DNA from: UBA2862 sp045637485
GTDB lineage: Bacteria > Bacillota > Clostridia > Christensenellales > Aristaeellaceae
NCBI GenBank assembly: GCA_045637485.1
Contig: JAZTZK010000195.1
Location: 1 to 51,743, forward strand
Length of the DNA: 51,743 bases
Direction of reading: 5' to 3'
Both the position numbers and the translations under genes were made by a program. A model generated the notes under the pieces. It saw only the letters and a program-made list of their open reading frames with translations, was not told the DNA's origin and ran no database searches. Shown piece by piece: positions 1 to 7,193 of this stretch; positions within the stretch are counted from its first letter, which is position 1, and every line of letters begins with the position of its first letter.

Positions 1-121
1 ACCTACTTCAATTGTGTTATGTTTATGTTATTGTCAATACTCAAATATACCAACTATTACTGGTAGATTTAGTGCATTATTACACCTCCTCTTTCTTCAT
101 CCTTTGTTACGTCCTTGTTTA

Positions 122-189
122 AAGTTGACAGTGTTACCCCAGAGGGGAAGGGTTTTGGAGAAGCCGCTCCTTAAGTTGACAGTGTTACC
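122..189 (+). repeat. 17-bp direct repeat pair
   Basis: AAGTTGACAGTGTTACC occurs twice in the same orientation, at 122-138 and 173-189, 51 bp apart. The function is not evident. The copies could be ends of insertion-sequence remnants or two binding sites. Only the repetition is directly seen. Confidence 0.6.
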
Positions 190-277
190 TGAAAGGAGAG
201 TCTTGGGATGTGCTTTCAAGTGAGGTTGCTACTTCTTCCAAGGTAGGCTTTTGATCGTAAGCATTTGAAGTAAGAAA

Positions 278-327
278 GCCTCCCCTGAAAGGGGAGGTGC
301 TGAGCGAAGCGAAGCGGAGGGGTTCCG
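278..327 (+). repeat. Half copy of palindromic intergenic repeat
   Basis: This segment runs from GCCTCCCCTGAAAGGGGAGG through GAGCGAAGCGAAGCGGAGGGGTTCC-type sequence. It matches, in reverse complement, the left halves of the fuller elements at 4152-4337 and 36744-36944. No matching terminal TTACAG-type ends are visible here, so it looks like a truncated or solo half. Confidence 0.65.
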
Positions 328-370
328 TCTTCCCTGGCAGGACCGAACAGATACCCTGATATACCGCGCC

Positions 371-754
371 CTATGCCTGCGGGGCCTGATCCCGCCAGGC
401 CCTGTAGGCGTTCAGATCCGGCTCGATGAGCTTCAGCGCGAAGCCGAGCACGGCGATGTCGTCGGTCATGCCGATCACCGGGATCTTGTCGGAGATGAGG
501 TCCTTTCCCTTCAACAGGTACAGCAGGGCCGCGACGACCGTCACCAGCACCTTGGGTTGAACCTCGTATTCCTTCTTGATCCAGCTCTTCACCATAGAGA
601 TCAGCACCGGAAGGCCGGATAAGGTTTCGCCAATATGGGGAATGGCGCGCAGCTTTTCTTCCGCTTCGGCGAGAAGGCCGTCGAGTCGGTCGGGGTTATT
701 GATGAAGCTGGTGGCTTCGGCAGTGAAGCCGTTCAGGATATCGCTGACGTTCAT
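371..754 (-). CDS. DUF1232 (YkvA-like) small protein
   Basis: The 127-residue protein carries the DUF1232 core DLISDKIPVIGMTDDIAVL, which resembles the family's 'DLIPDxIPxxGxxDD' consensus. The domain is a short hydrophobic hairpin of unknown function, here preceded by an alpha-helical region of about 70 residues. The start is supported by AAGGAG seven bases upstream. It is the last gene of the leftward salvage operon, 64 bp after the isomerase stop. It probably travels with the operon by co-transcription rather than by shared chemistry. A role at the membrane is possible, but nothing here shows it. Confidence 0.8.
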   Translation of the reverse strand: MNVSDILNGFTAEATSFINNPDRLDGLLAEAEEKLRAIPHIGETLSGLPVLISMVKSWIKKEYEVQPKVLVTVVAALLYLLKGKDLISDKIPVIGMTDDIAVLGFALKLIEPDLNAYRAWRDQAPQA

Positions 755-818
755 GGTATTTTCTCCTTTCGTTGGTCGCGGTTGTTCTTTGGAGATCGTC
801 TGTCTTGACTTCTCCGGG

Positions 819-1889
819 CTACACGTTCAGGCCGCTTTGGCCGAATTCGCCGTCGCTGTGTTTGAAGTAGCGGGGCAGGTCGTAGGGGGTATAGATGCCG
901 GTGTCGGTGACGACGCCGGAGACCAGGTGGGGCGGGGTGATGTCGAAGCTGGGGTAGTAGCCCTTCACGCCCTCGGCGGCGGTGCGCGCGCCCATGGCCT
1001 GGAGCACGAATTCCGGGTCGCGCATCTCGATGGTCACGGTGTCGATGGTGGGATGTCCGGGGTCCGGCGCGCCGGTGACGAAGTAGGGCACGCCCATGTA
1101 CTTGGCGACGATGGCGATCTGGAAGGTGCCCACCTTATTGACCACGTAGCCGTCCAGGGTGATGGCGTCGGCGGCGGAGGTGAACACGTCCACGGCCTCG
1201 TTCTGCATCACCGTGGCGGGCATGTTGTCGGTGATCACGGTCACGTCGAAGCCCATGTCCCGGCACACGGTGGCGGTCAGCCGCGCCCCCTGGAGGTAGG
1301 GGCGGGTCTCGGGGCAGAACAGGCGGATGGCCTTGTTCCGGTCCCTGCATTCCTTCAGCATCATGCCGACGATGGTCTCGCCGAAGCACTGGGTCATGAC
1401 CGTGCCGTCGTCGGGAAACATGTCCACGAGGTATTGCGCCGTGCGGTGGATCTTGCCGTAGCGCAGGTTGGTGGCCTCGATGGTGTGGTCCATGATGGCC
1501 TGGGCCGCGTCTTCCCCGGCGTCGATCGCCCGCCGGGCCGCCGCGAGGCAGCCGTCGGTGATGATCTTCATTCGGGAGGCGGTGGTGGGGCGGGCGTGGC
1601 TGATGGCGTCGGCGGCGTCCTCCAGCCACGCCAGCTGCCCGGCGGCGCTCCGGTCGCGGCATTCGTGGGCGGCGAGGGCCATGCCCATGGCCGCGGCGGT
1701 GTAGGGACCGGCGCTCTGGGTAACCATGTCGGCGATGGCCCGGGCAACCTCTTGGTGGGTCTTGCAGGTCACGAACGCCACCTTCGTGGGGTAGACGCGG
1801 CGGTCGAGTATGCGCACCTCGCGGCCGTCGAACCAGGCGACGTTTTCATATTGCAGCATGAAGGGAAGGCCCCTGTCCTGCCTATCCAT
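819..1889 (-). CDS. mtnA: MtnA-like methylthioribose-1-phosphate isomerase
   Basis: A 356-residue member of the eIF2B-alpha/MtnA aldose-ketose isomerase family. Family motifs are clear: ETRPYLQGARLTA, the VITDNMPA loop, a Cys in TQCF (about residue 168) and an Asp in SAADAI (about residue 241). These correspond to the catalytic Cys and Asp of MtnA. MtnA converts 5-methylthioribose-1-phosphate to 5-methylthioribulose-1-phosphate; the same fold isomerises 5-deoxyribose-1-phosphate in the DHAP shunt and ribose-1,5-bisphosphate in archaea. I chose the ATG at 1889 because GGAGG lies eight bases before it; the earlier ATG at 1904 overlaps that site. It starts one base after the deaminase stop. With the deaminase and phosphorylase upstream, a sugar-1-phosphate from MTA or 5'-deoxyadenosine is the likely substrate. 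No aldolase or later methionine-salvage gene is visible. Confidence 0.8.
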   Translation of the reverse strand: MDRQDRGLPFMLQYENVAWFDGREVRILDRRVYPTKVAFVTCKTHQEVARAIADMVTQSAGPYTAAAMGMALAAHECRDRSAAGQLAWLEDAADAISHARPTTASRMKIITDGCLAAARRAIDAGEDAAQAIMDHTIEATNLRYGKIHRTAQYLVDMFPDDGTVMTQCFGETIVGMMLKECRDRNKAIRLFCPETRPYLQGARLTATVCRDMGFDVTVITDNMPATVMQNEAVDVFTSAADAITLDGYVVNKVGTFQIAIVAKYMGVPYFVTGAPDPGHPTIDTVTIEMRDPEFVLQAMGARTAAEGVKGYYPSFDITPPHLVSGVVTDTGIYTPYDLPRYFKHSDGEFGQSGLNV

Positions 1890-1890
1890 A

Positions 1891-3204
1891 TCACACACCT
1901 CCATACAGCCGCTTCACGGCCTGCTTCGCGTCGAACATCACCTTTTCCCGGTCGAGGGTCAGGTATTCGCCGTTCTCGTAAAGTATCCTGCCGTCTACCA
2001 TGGTCATCACCACGTCGCTGGCCTGGGCGGAATACACCAGCATCGGCAGCGGCTCGAAGGCCGGGTAGAGGTGGGAGCGGTCCATGTCGACGGCCACGAT
2101 GTCGGCCTTCTTGCCCACGGCCAGGCAGCCGGTGTCGCCGCGGCCCTGCAGGCGCGCCCCGTTCATCGTCGCCATGCGCAGGACCGTGCCGGGGGGCATC
2201 AGCTCCGGGTCCAGCAGGTGGCCGTTCGTGACGACGGCGGCGAGGTGCATCTCCTCGAACATGTTCAGGTTGTTGTTGCTGGCGGCGCCGTCGGTGCCCA
2301 GCGCAACCTCGAGCCCCTTCTCCAGCATCTGCGTCACCGGCGCGAAGCCGCTGCCCAGCTTGAGGTTGCTGGTGGGGTTGTGGATCGGGTGAACGCCGTG
2401 GGCCTTCAGTATGTCCAAGTCCGCGTCGGTGCACCACACGCAGTGGGCCGCGGCGGCGGGAAGGTCGAATATGCCCATGGCCTCGAACCAGGCGGCGGGG
2501 GTCATGCCGTGGCGCTGGATGCACTCCTCGTGCTCCTTGCGGGTCTCGGACAGGTGTATCTGCACCGACGCGCCCTTCTGGCGGTAGGGGCGGATCCTGT
2601 CGGCGTAGTAGCGGGTGACGGCGTCGTTGATGGTGTATTCGGCGTGCACGCCGAAGTCCACCCGCACGCGCCCGTTCTGGCTGCCGTGGAATTCGTCGAA
2701 CAGCGCCAGCGACTCCGCCACGCGGAAGTTCTTCTCCGGCGGCTCGGCGGGGTCGAACGCCTGTATCACGCGGGTGAGGTTCACCTTCATGCCCACCTGA
2801 TCGTTCAGCTCGATCATGGTCCTGGGCTCCATGTACATGTCGCTGAAGGCGGTGACGCCGCTGGCCAGCAGCTCCAGCATCGCAAGCTGATTGCCCGCCA
2901 TGAAGTCGTCCGTCTTCATGCGGTTCTCCACCGGGAACACGGCCTCGAACAGCCAGCGGTCCAGGGGAAGGTCGCTGCCGATGCCCCGCAGCAGCGTCAT
3001 GGCCGCGTGGCAGTGGCCGTTGACGATGCCGGGGATGAGCAGCTTGCCGCGCATGTCCTTTTCGGCGTCATAGGGGGCGGCGGGTTTTTCCGCGCCGATG
3101 TAGTCGATGGCGTCCCCGTCCACGCCCAGGAAGCCCTCGGGGATGTAGTCGAAGTTATCGTCCTTCCAGGCCAGTATGCCCGCGTTTTTGAACAGCAGCT
3201 TCAC
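1891..3204 (-). CDS. mtaD: MTA/SAH/5'-deoxyadenosine deaminase (amidohydrolase)
   Basis: A 437-residue amidohydrolase of the TM0936/MtaD/DadD type. Visible metal and substrate motifs in order: NGHCHAAM (HxH), HLSET with a following Glu, AAHCVW, HNPTSNLKLGSG, and GTDGAASNNNLNMFEEM with the catalytic Asp. Known relatives deaminate S-adenosylhomocysteine, methylthioadenosine and 5'-deoxyadenosine to the inosine-type products. The start is GTG at 3204, whose GTGA overlaps the TGA of the phosphorylase gene, with GGGGAGG just upstream. A longer open frame to 3351 is only overlap with that gene. The tight coupling to a 6-oxopurine phosphorylase fits a route in which adenosyl by-products are deaminated before cleavage. 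Which substrate dominates cannot be told from sequence. Confidence 0.85.
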   Translation of the reverse strand: MKLLFKNAGILAWKDDNFDYIPEGFLGVDGDAIDYIGAEKPAAPYDAEKDMRGKLLIPGIVNGHCHAAMTLLRGIGSDLPLDRWLFEAVFPVENRMKTDDFMAGNQLAMLELLASGVTAFSDMYMEPRTMIELNDQVGMKVNLTRVIQAFDPAEPPEKNFRVAESLALFDEFHGSQNGRVRVDFGVHAEYTINDAVTRYYADRIRPYRQKGASVQIHLSETRKEHEECIQRHGMTPAAWFEAMGIFDLPAAAAHCVWCTDADLDILKAHGVHPIHNPTSNLKLGSGFAPVTQMLEKGLEVALGTDGAASNNNLNMFEEMHLAAVVTNGHLLDPELMPPGTVLRMATMNGARLQGRGDTGCLAVGKKADIVAVDMDRSHLYPAFEPLPMLVYSAQASDVVMTMVDGRILYENGEYLTLDREKVMFDAKQAVKRLYGGV

Positions 3205-4037
3205 AGCGCCACCTCCCCGATGCGTTCGATGATCTTTGTCAAGTAGCCGCTGAAGCGGTCTGCGATGGTGACGGCGGTCTCGTGGATCTCCTCGGTGGTC
3301 AGCGGCCGGTCGAGCACGCCCGCGGCCATGTTGGTCATCACGCTCAGGCACAGCAGCGGCATCCCGCAGTGGGCGGCGGTCAGCGCCTCGGTGACGGTGG
3401 ACATGCCCACGGCGTCCGCGCCGAGGATCCGGGCGGCGCGAATCTCCGCCGGGGTCTCGTACTGGGGGCCGGGGAAGAACATGTAGACGCCCTCATGCAG
3501 CTTAAGCCCGCTGCCCTCGCCGCACGCCCAGGCCAGCCTGCGCAGCCCGGGGGTGTACATTCGGCTCACGTCAAAGAAGCGGGGGCCGAATTCGTCCAGG
3601 TTTTTCCCCCGCAGGGGGCTGCCTCCGTTCAGCTTGATGTGGTCGGAGACGATCATGATGTCGCCGGGGCGATATTCGGCGTTCACCGCGCCGGCAGCGT
3701 TGGTCAGTATCGTGGCCCTGACGCCCAGCAGCCTGAACAGGCGCACCGGGATCACCAGCTGCTCGAAGTCGTAGCCCTCGTAGTAGTGGAAGCGCCCGGA
3801 CATGCAGACCACGCGCTTTCCCGCCACGGTCCCGAAGATCAGCTTTCCGGCGTGGCCCGGTACGGTGGAGACCAGGAAGTTCGGTATGTCCCCGTAGTCG
3901 ATGACGATGGGATCCTCGATGGCGTCCGTGAACGGCCCCAGGAACGACCCCAGCACGATGGCGACCTCAGGACTCCAGGGCACGACGGACCGTATGTAGT
4001 CCGCCGATTTTTGGAAGTATTCCAGCGTATAATCCAT
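3201..4037 (-). CDS. punA: Purine nucleoside phosphorylase, 6-oxopurine type
   Basis: A 278-residue trimeric-type (PNP/MTAP family) phosphorylase. It splits purine nucleosides with phosphate into base and sugar-1-phosphate. Motifs seen: the phosphate loop near VLGSFLG, SGRFHYYEGY with its His, ILTNAAGAVN, GPQYETPAEIRAA with the base-binding Glu, GMSTVTEA, and MTNMAAG. The Asn in the last motif is the residue that selects 6-oxopurines (inosine, guanosine); MTA phosphorylases carry Asp there. This fits the downstream deaminase, which would supply inosine-type nucleosides such as methylthioinosine. It is the first gene of the leftward operon, with GGGAGG nine bases before the ATG and a strong promoter 46 bp upstream. 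Its stop overlaps the deaminase start, suggesting translational coupling. Confidence 0.88.
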   Translation of the reverse strand: MDYTLEYFQKSADYIRSVVPWSPEVAIVLGSFLGPFTDAIEDPIVIDYGDIPNFLVSTVPGHAGKLIFGTVAGKRVVCMSGRFHYYEGYDFEQLVIPVRLFRLLGVRATILTNAAGAVNAEYRPGDIMIVSDHIKLNGGSPLRGKNLDEFGPRFFDVSRMYTPGLRRLAWACGEGSGLKLHEGVYMFFPGPQYETPAEIRAARILGADAVGMSTVTEALTAAHCGMPLLCLSVMTNMAAGVLDRPLTTEEIHETAVTIADRFSGYLTKIIERIGEVAL

Positions 4038-4082
4038 GCGTGTTTGCCTCCCGTCGCTTTGGTGATGCGTCTTATCGTATCA

Positions 4083-4111
4083 ATTCTATCATGTCCGGGA
4101 AGACAAGTCAA
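4083..4111 (-). promoter_or_regulatory. Sigma-A-type promoter of the salvage operon
   Basis: On the minus strand TTGACT (4111-4106) is followed after exactly 17 bases by TAGAAT (4088-4083). A TG sits one base before the -10 box (extended -10). The phosphorylase ATG lies 45 bases downstream. No operator was recognised. Confidence 0.7.
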
Positions 4112-4151
4112 CGGCGGCGGAGAATTATCGCCGCCAGATGCGCCGCCGAAT

Positions 4152-4337
4152 GTTACAGGTCAGTGTCCTGATTATTCGGAACCCCTCCGCCTCGCTTCGC
4201 TCGGCACCTCCCCTTTCAGGGGAGGCTTTTGGAGGTTGCCTCCCCTGAAGGTCCTAAAGGACTAGCTTCGCGCCGGGGAGGTGGCCCCGCCATAGGCGGG
4301 GTCGGAGGGGTTCCACCGTGTCGACCCTGAGCTGTGC
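4152..4337. repeat. Degenerate palindromic MITE-like element
   Basis: About 185 bp lie between GTTACAGGTCAG (4152-4163) and CTGAGCTGTGC (4327-4337). Nested inside are GGAACCCCTCCG near the left and CGGAGGGGTTCC near the right. It matches the element at 36744-36944 along its length, but the ends have drifted and I find no flanking duplication. It sits between the divergent salvage operon and the BMP transporter operon. The central GC-rich arms could also act as a bidirectional terminator. Confidence 0.7.
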
Positions 4338-4438
4338 TACCTAATTGCTCGGTATTTCCGTAACGTAAAATATAACTGAAAAAAGAAAGGATAGCACTCG
4401 ACAGGGCGGGGGGAAAGTGTTATTATAAAGATGAACGG

Positions 4439-4444
4439 TATAAT
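4439..4444 (+). promoter_or_regulatory. Probable -10 box for BMP transporter operon
   Basis: A perfect TATAAT lies 95 bp before the binding-protein start. The -35 region at the right distance (around 4416-4422) is poor, so the promoter may need an activator, or the true -35 is degenerate. Confidence 0.4.
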
Positions 4445-4462
4445 GACGGATTTATAGAAATG

Positions 4463-4511
4463 TTCGGCTTTGCGCCCGTGCCCGGAGAGAATTTGAAGCC
4501 GGATCGGCTTT
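4463..4511 (+). promoter_or_regulatory. Leader with alternative hairpins
   Basis: In the 5' leader of the BMP gene, CGGCTT (4465-4470) and a second CGGCTT (4505-4510) compete for the single AAGCCG at 4496-4501. The 4496-4510 hairpin ends in only three T residues. The arrangement resembles an attenuator but lacks a strong U-tract, and I do not recognise a known riboswitch class. Confidence 0.3.
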
Positions 4512-4539
4512 GAATAATACATCTAAGGAGTTGCGTATC

Positions 4540-5565
4540 ATGAAGAAAATCGCATCCCTGCTCATCGTGTTCGTACTGGTCCTGGCGATGATCCCCGCCA
4601 TGGCGGAGGGCGAGCGGATCGCCGTCATCTGCGACCCGGTCGGCGTGAACGCCTTCCTGACCCAGGTCGTTGAAAAGGTCGAGGAGCTGGCCGGCACCTA
4701 CGGCTACGAGTATCGCATCCTCGAGTGTCCCGATACCGACAAGTGGCAGGCGAGCTATGACGCCGCCGTGGCCGAGGAATATGACCTGATCCTGGGCGTG
4801 GGCTGGCAGTCCGCCGAGTTCGCCGCCGCCAAGGCCGCCGAGGTGGGCGACAGCATCCGCTTCGCCGTCATCGACACCGACGCCGGCAGCGACAGCGTGG
4901 CCTCCTACAGCTACAACGAGGAGCAGGGCGCCTACCTGATGGGTGCGATGGCCGGCTACGCCTTCCCGAACGAGACAAAGTTCGGCTACATCGGCTGCTT
5001 CGAGGGCTCCGGCTCCTTCAAGTATCGCTGGGGCTTCATGGAGGGCGTCAAGTCCGTGGTGCCGGACGCCCAGATCACCTTCAACTACACCAACTCCTAC
5101 AGCGATCCCGCCCCGGCCTATGACTTCGCCAAGCAACAGCAGGCGAAGGGCTGCACCTACATCTTCGGCGGCGCGGCGGCCTGCAACGAGGGCATCTTCA
5201 ACGCCGCGCTGGAGCTGGCGGAGGAGGGCAAGTACATCTACTCCATCGGCCAGGATACCGACATGACCCGCGAGGACAACCCCTATGTGCTGTCCTCCCA
5301 GCTGAAGGAGACCGGCGTCACCGCGGGCATCATCATCGACGCCTTCTTTGCCGGCACGCTGGACAACGGCCTGCATGTGCTCGAGATGAAGGACGGCGCC
5401 ATCGGCGCGACCCACATCACCGCGGACGGCAACTTCCTGAACGGCGACATCATGACCGAGGAGGTCATCGCCCAGTGCAAGGCCGTGGCCGACGCCATCG
5501 CCTCCGGCGAGCTGGTTCTGGAAATGCCCGCGTCCGAGGACGACTACACCTTCCCGATCTTCTGA
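4540..5565 (+). CDS. BMP-family nucleoside-binding protein
   Basis: A 341-residue exported solute-binding protein of the BMP/PnrA family. It captures purine nucleosides or related ligands for an ABC importer. The start at 4540 (MKKIASLL) has AAGGAG upstream and yields a signal peptide of about 22 residues ending AMA, with no lipobox Cys. It may be processed by signal peptidase I, unlike many lipidated BMP proteins. Family features include the early IAVICDPVGVNAF strand, GVGWQSAEFAA, YSYNEEQGAYLMGAMAG and IGCFEGSG. It is followed by a stem-loop (5584-5608) and then the matching ATPase and permeases. The neighbouring nucleoside enzymes point to adenosine, inosine, MTA or SAH-like ligands; the exact ligand is inferred. 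Confidence 0.85.
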   Translation: MKKIASLLIVFVLVLAMIPAMAEGERIAVICDPVGVNAFLTQVVEKVEELAGTYGYEYRILECPDTDKWQASYDAAVAEEYDLILGVGWQSAEFAAAKAAEVGDSIRFAVIDTDAGSDSVASYSYNEEQGAYLMGAMAGYAFPNETKFGYIGCFEGSGSFKYRWGFMEGVKSVVPDAQITFNYTNSYSDPAPAYDFAKQQQAKGCTYIFGGAAACNEGIFNAALELAEEGKYIYSIGQDTDMTREDNPYVLSSQLKETGVTAGIIIDAFFAGTLDNGLHVLEMKDGAIGATHITADGNFLNGDIMTEEVIAQCKAVADAIASGELVLEMPASEDDYTFPIF

Positions 5566-5583
5566 TCGCAGGCGAACGACAAC

Positions 5584-5608
5584 GGCCCTTTGGATCGTCC
5601 AAGGGGCC
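5584..5608 (+). terminator. Intra-operon stem-loop after binding-protein gene
   Basis: GGCCCTTTGGA (5584-5594) pairs with TCCAAGGGGCC (5598-5608) around a TCG loop, with one G-T pair. Only a short T-rich tail follows. This is typical of a partial terminator or mRNA-stabilising hairpin that lets the binding protein be made in excess over the ATPase and permeases. Confidence 0.55.
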
Positions 5609-5684
5609 GATTTCAGTGAAGGCGCGCGGGCCGGAAGGCTTCCTGTGGAAAGGTAAAGGGAGGCCGCGCCAAGGAGTGTGCGAT

Positions 5685-7193
5685 ATGGTTTTTGAGATGA
5701 AGCACATCACCAAGACCTACGACGATGTCGTGGCGAACGATGATGTCAGCCTGCACCTGAATGAGGGTGAGATACTGTCCATCGTGGGGGAGAACGGCGC
5801 GGGCAAGTCCACGATCATGAGGATACTGTACGGCCTGGAAAAGCCGGATTCCGGCGAGATCATCGTGGGCGGAAGGCCCCGGCGCTTCCACAACCCCTCC
5901 GACGCCATGGCCGTGGGCATCGGCATGGTGCAGCAGCACTTCATGCTCTTCGAGCAGATGACCGTTGCGGAGAACATCGTGTTCAAGAACGAGCTGAGAA
6001 GGGGCCCGTTCATGGACATGAACCGCACCGTGGAGGCCGTGCGCCGGATCTCCGAGCGCTACGAGCTGAAGATCGATCCGCTGGCCCGCATCGCGGATTG
6101 CCCGGTGGGCCTGCGGCAGCGGGTGGAGATATTGAAGATACTCTACCAGAACGCCGAGATCATCATCTTCGACGAGCCCAGCGCCGTGCTGACGCCCCTG
6201 GAGGTGGAGGCGCTGCTGGACACGATCCGCGGCCTGGCGAAGGCGGGCAAGAGCATCGTACTGATCACACACAAGCTGCAGGAGGTCATGGCGGTCTCCG
6301 ACCGGATCTATGTGATGCGCCAGGGCAGGGTCGTGGCGGAGCGCAGGACCGCGGACACCGATATCAGCGAGCTGGCCCTTTTGATGGTGGGCCATCCCCT
6401 GGCCAGCTATGCCATCGATCCGCCGAAGCCGGGCGAGACGCTGCTGGAGACGAGAGACCTTCGGCTGGTGGACAATGGCCGCCAGGTGCTTTCAAGCGTC
6501 AGCCTGCACGTGAACGCCGGGGAGATCGTGGGCATCGCGGGCGTATCCGGCAACGGCCAGAGCGAGCTGATCCGCTGCATTACGGGGCTTGAGAGGGTCA
6601 CGGGCGGCCAGGTGAAGGTCTGCGGCAGGGACGTGACCAACCGCTCCGTCCGCGAGGTCCGCGACGCGGGCCTGGCCCACATCAGCGAGGACCGCTACGT
6701 GTGGGGCAGCGCCCCGGACGGCGCCCTGGAGGAGAACACGCTGATGGCCCGGCAGGACGAGGCGCCCTTCAGCAGCCACGGCATCATCCATCCCGGGGCC
6801 ATACGGGATTACGCCGTGAAGCTGATACAGGGCTTCAACGTGAAGGCCTCATCCACGACCCAAAAGATGCGGGAGCTCTCCGGCGGCAACGCCCAGAAGC
6901 TGATCGTGGCCAGGGAGATGAGCCTGGATACCCCGGTGCTGATCTGCTGCGAGCCGACCCGGGGCATCGACATCGGCGCGATGGAGGCCATCCACAGCCG
7001 CATGCTCCAGCGCCGGGAGGCGGGAACGGCCATACTGCTGGTTTCCTCGGAGCTGACGGAGATCATGAGCCTGTCGGACCGCATCTACGTGATCTTCGAG
7101 GGCCGCATCGTCGGCGAATTCCAGAGGGGCTGCATGGACGACAAGAGCCTGGGCCTTTTGATGGTGGGGGGGTCGATCGGGCATGGACAATGA
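5685..7193 (+). CDS. Nucleoside ABC importer ATPase, two ABC domains
   Basis: A 502-residue double ATPase of the sugar/nucleoside importer type (YufO/NupA-like, COG3845). The first domain has GENGAGKST, VGLRQRVEILK in the signature position and IIIFDEPSAVLTP. The second has GVSGNGQSE in place of a full Walker A, then LSGGNAQKLIVARE and ICCEPTRGIDIGA. The degenerate second Walker A is normal for this family. The start is ATG 5685 with AAGGAG upstream; the open frame extends back into the spacer without a good earlier start. The 3' end overlaps the first permease gene by 11 bp, so the two are probably translationally coupled. It powers uptake of the ligand bound by the upstream BMP protein. Confidence 0.88.
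   Translation: MVFEMKHITKTYDDVVANDDVSLHLNEGEILSIVGENGAGKSTIMRILYGLEKPDSGEIIVGGRPRRFHNPSDAMAVGIGMVQQHFMLFEQMTVAENIVFKNELRRGPFMDMNRTVEAVRRISERYELKIDPLARIADCPVGLRQRVEILKILYQNAEIIIFDEPSAVLTPLEVEALLDTIRGLAKAGKSIVLITHKLQEVMAVSDRIYVMRQGRVVAERRTADTDISELALLMVGHPLASYAIDPPKPGETLLETRDLRLVDNGRQVLSSVSLHVNAGEIVGIAGVSGNGQSELIRCITGLERVTGGQVKVCGRDVTNRSVREVRDAGLAHISEDRYVWGSAPDGALEENTLMARQDEAPFSSHGIIHPGAIRDYAVKLIQGFNVKASSTTQKMRELSGGNAQKLIVAREMSLDTPVLICCEPTRGIDIGAMEAIHSRMLQRREAGTAILLVSSELTEIMSLSDRIYVIFEGRIVGEFQRGCMDDKSLGLLMVGGSIGHGQ

Larger units (their letters stand above)
1..370. other. Left-edge intergenic region, no convincing gene
   Basis: I see no supportable gene here. A 69-codon open frame at 14-223 has no ribosome site, and its composition (Leu/Pro/Arg rich, crossing a direct repeat) looks non-coding. 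The stretch is AT-richer than the rest of the window. It holds a duplicated 17-mer (122-138 and 173-189) and half of a palindromic intergenic repeat (278-327), so it is probably a repeat-laden spacer or the remains of a small mobile element cut by the window edge. Confidence 0.5.

Noticed and set aside
14..223. Small 69-codon frame at the left edge
   Set aside because: No ribosome site, spans a direct repeat, no recognisable composition or motif.
819..1889. Ribose-1,5-bisphosphate isomerase as the primary call
   Set aside because: The fold would allow it, but no AMP phosphorylase or type III RuBisCO gene is near, and the deaminase/phosphorylase context fits MtnA-type substrates better.
576..2231. 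A 551-codon plus-strand frame over the isomerase and deaminase genes
   Set aside because: Shadow of the leftward operon with Gly/Ala/His/Arg-rich, motif-free sequence.
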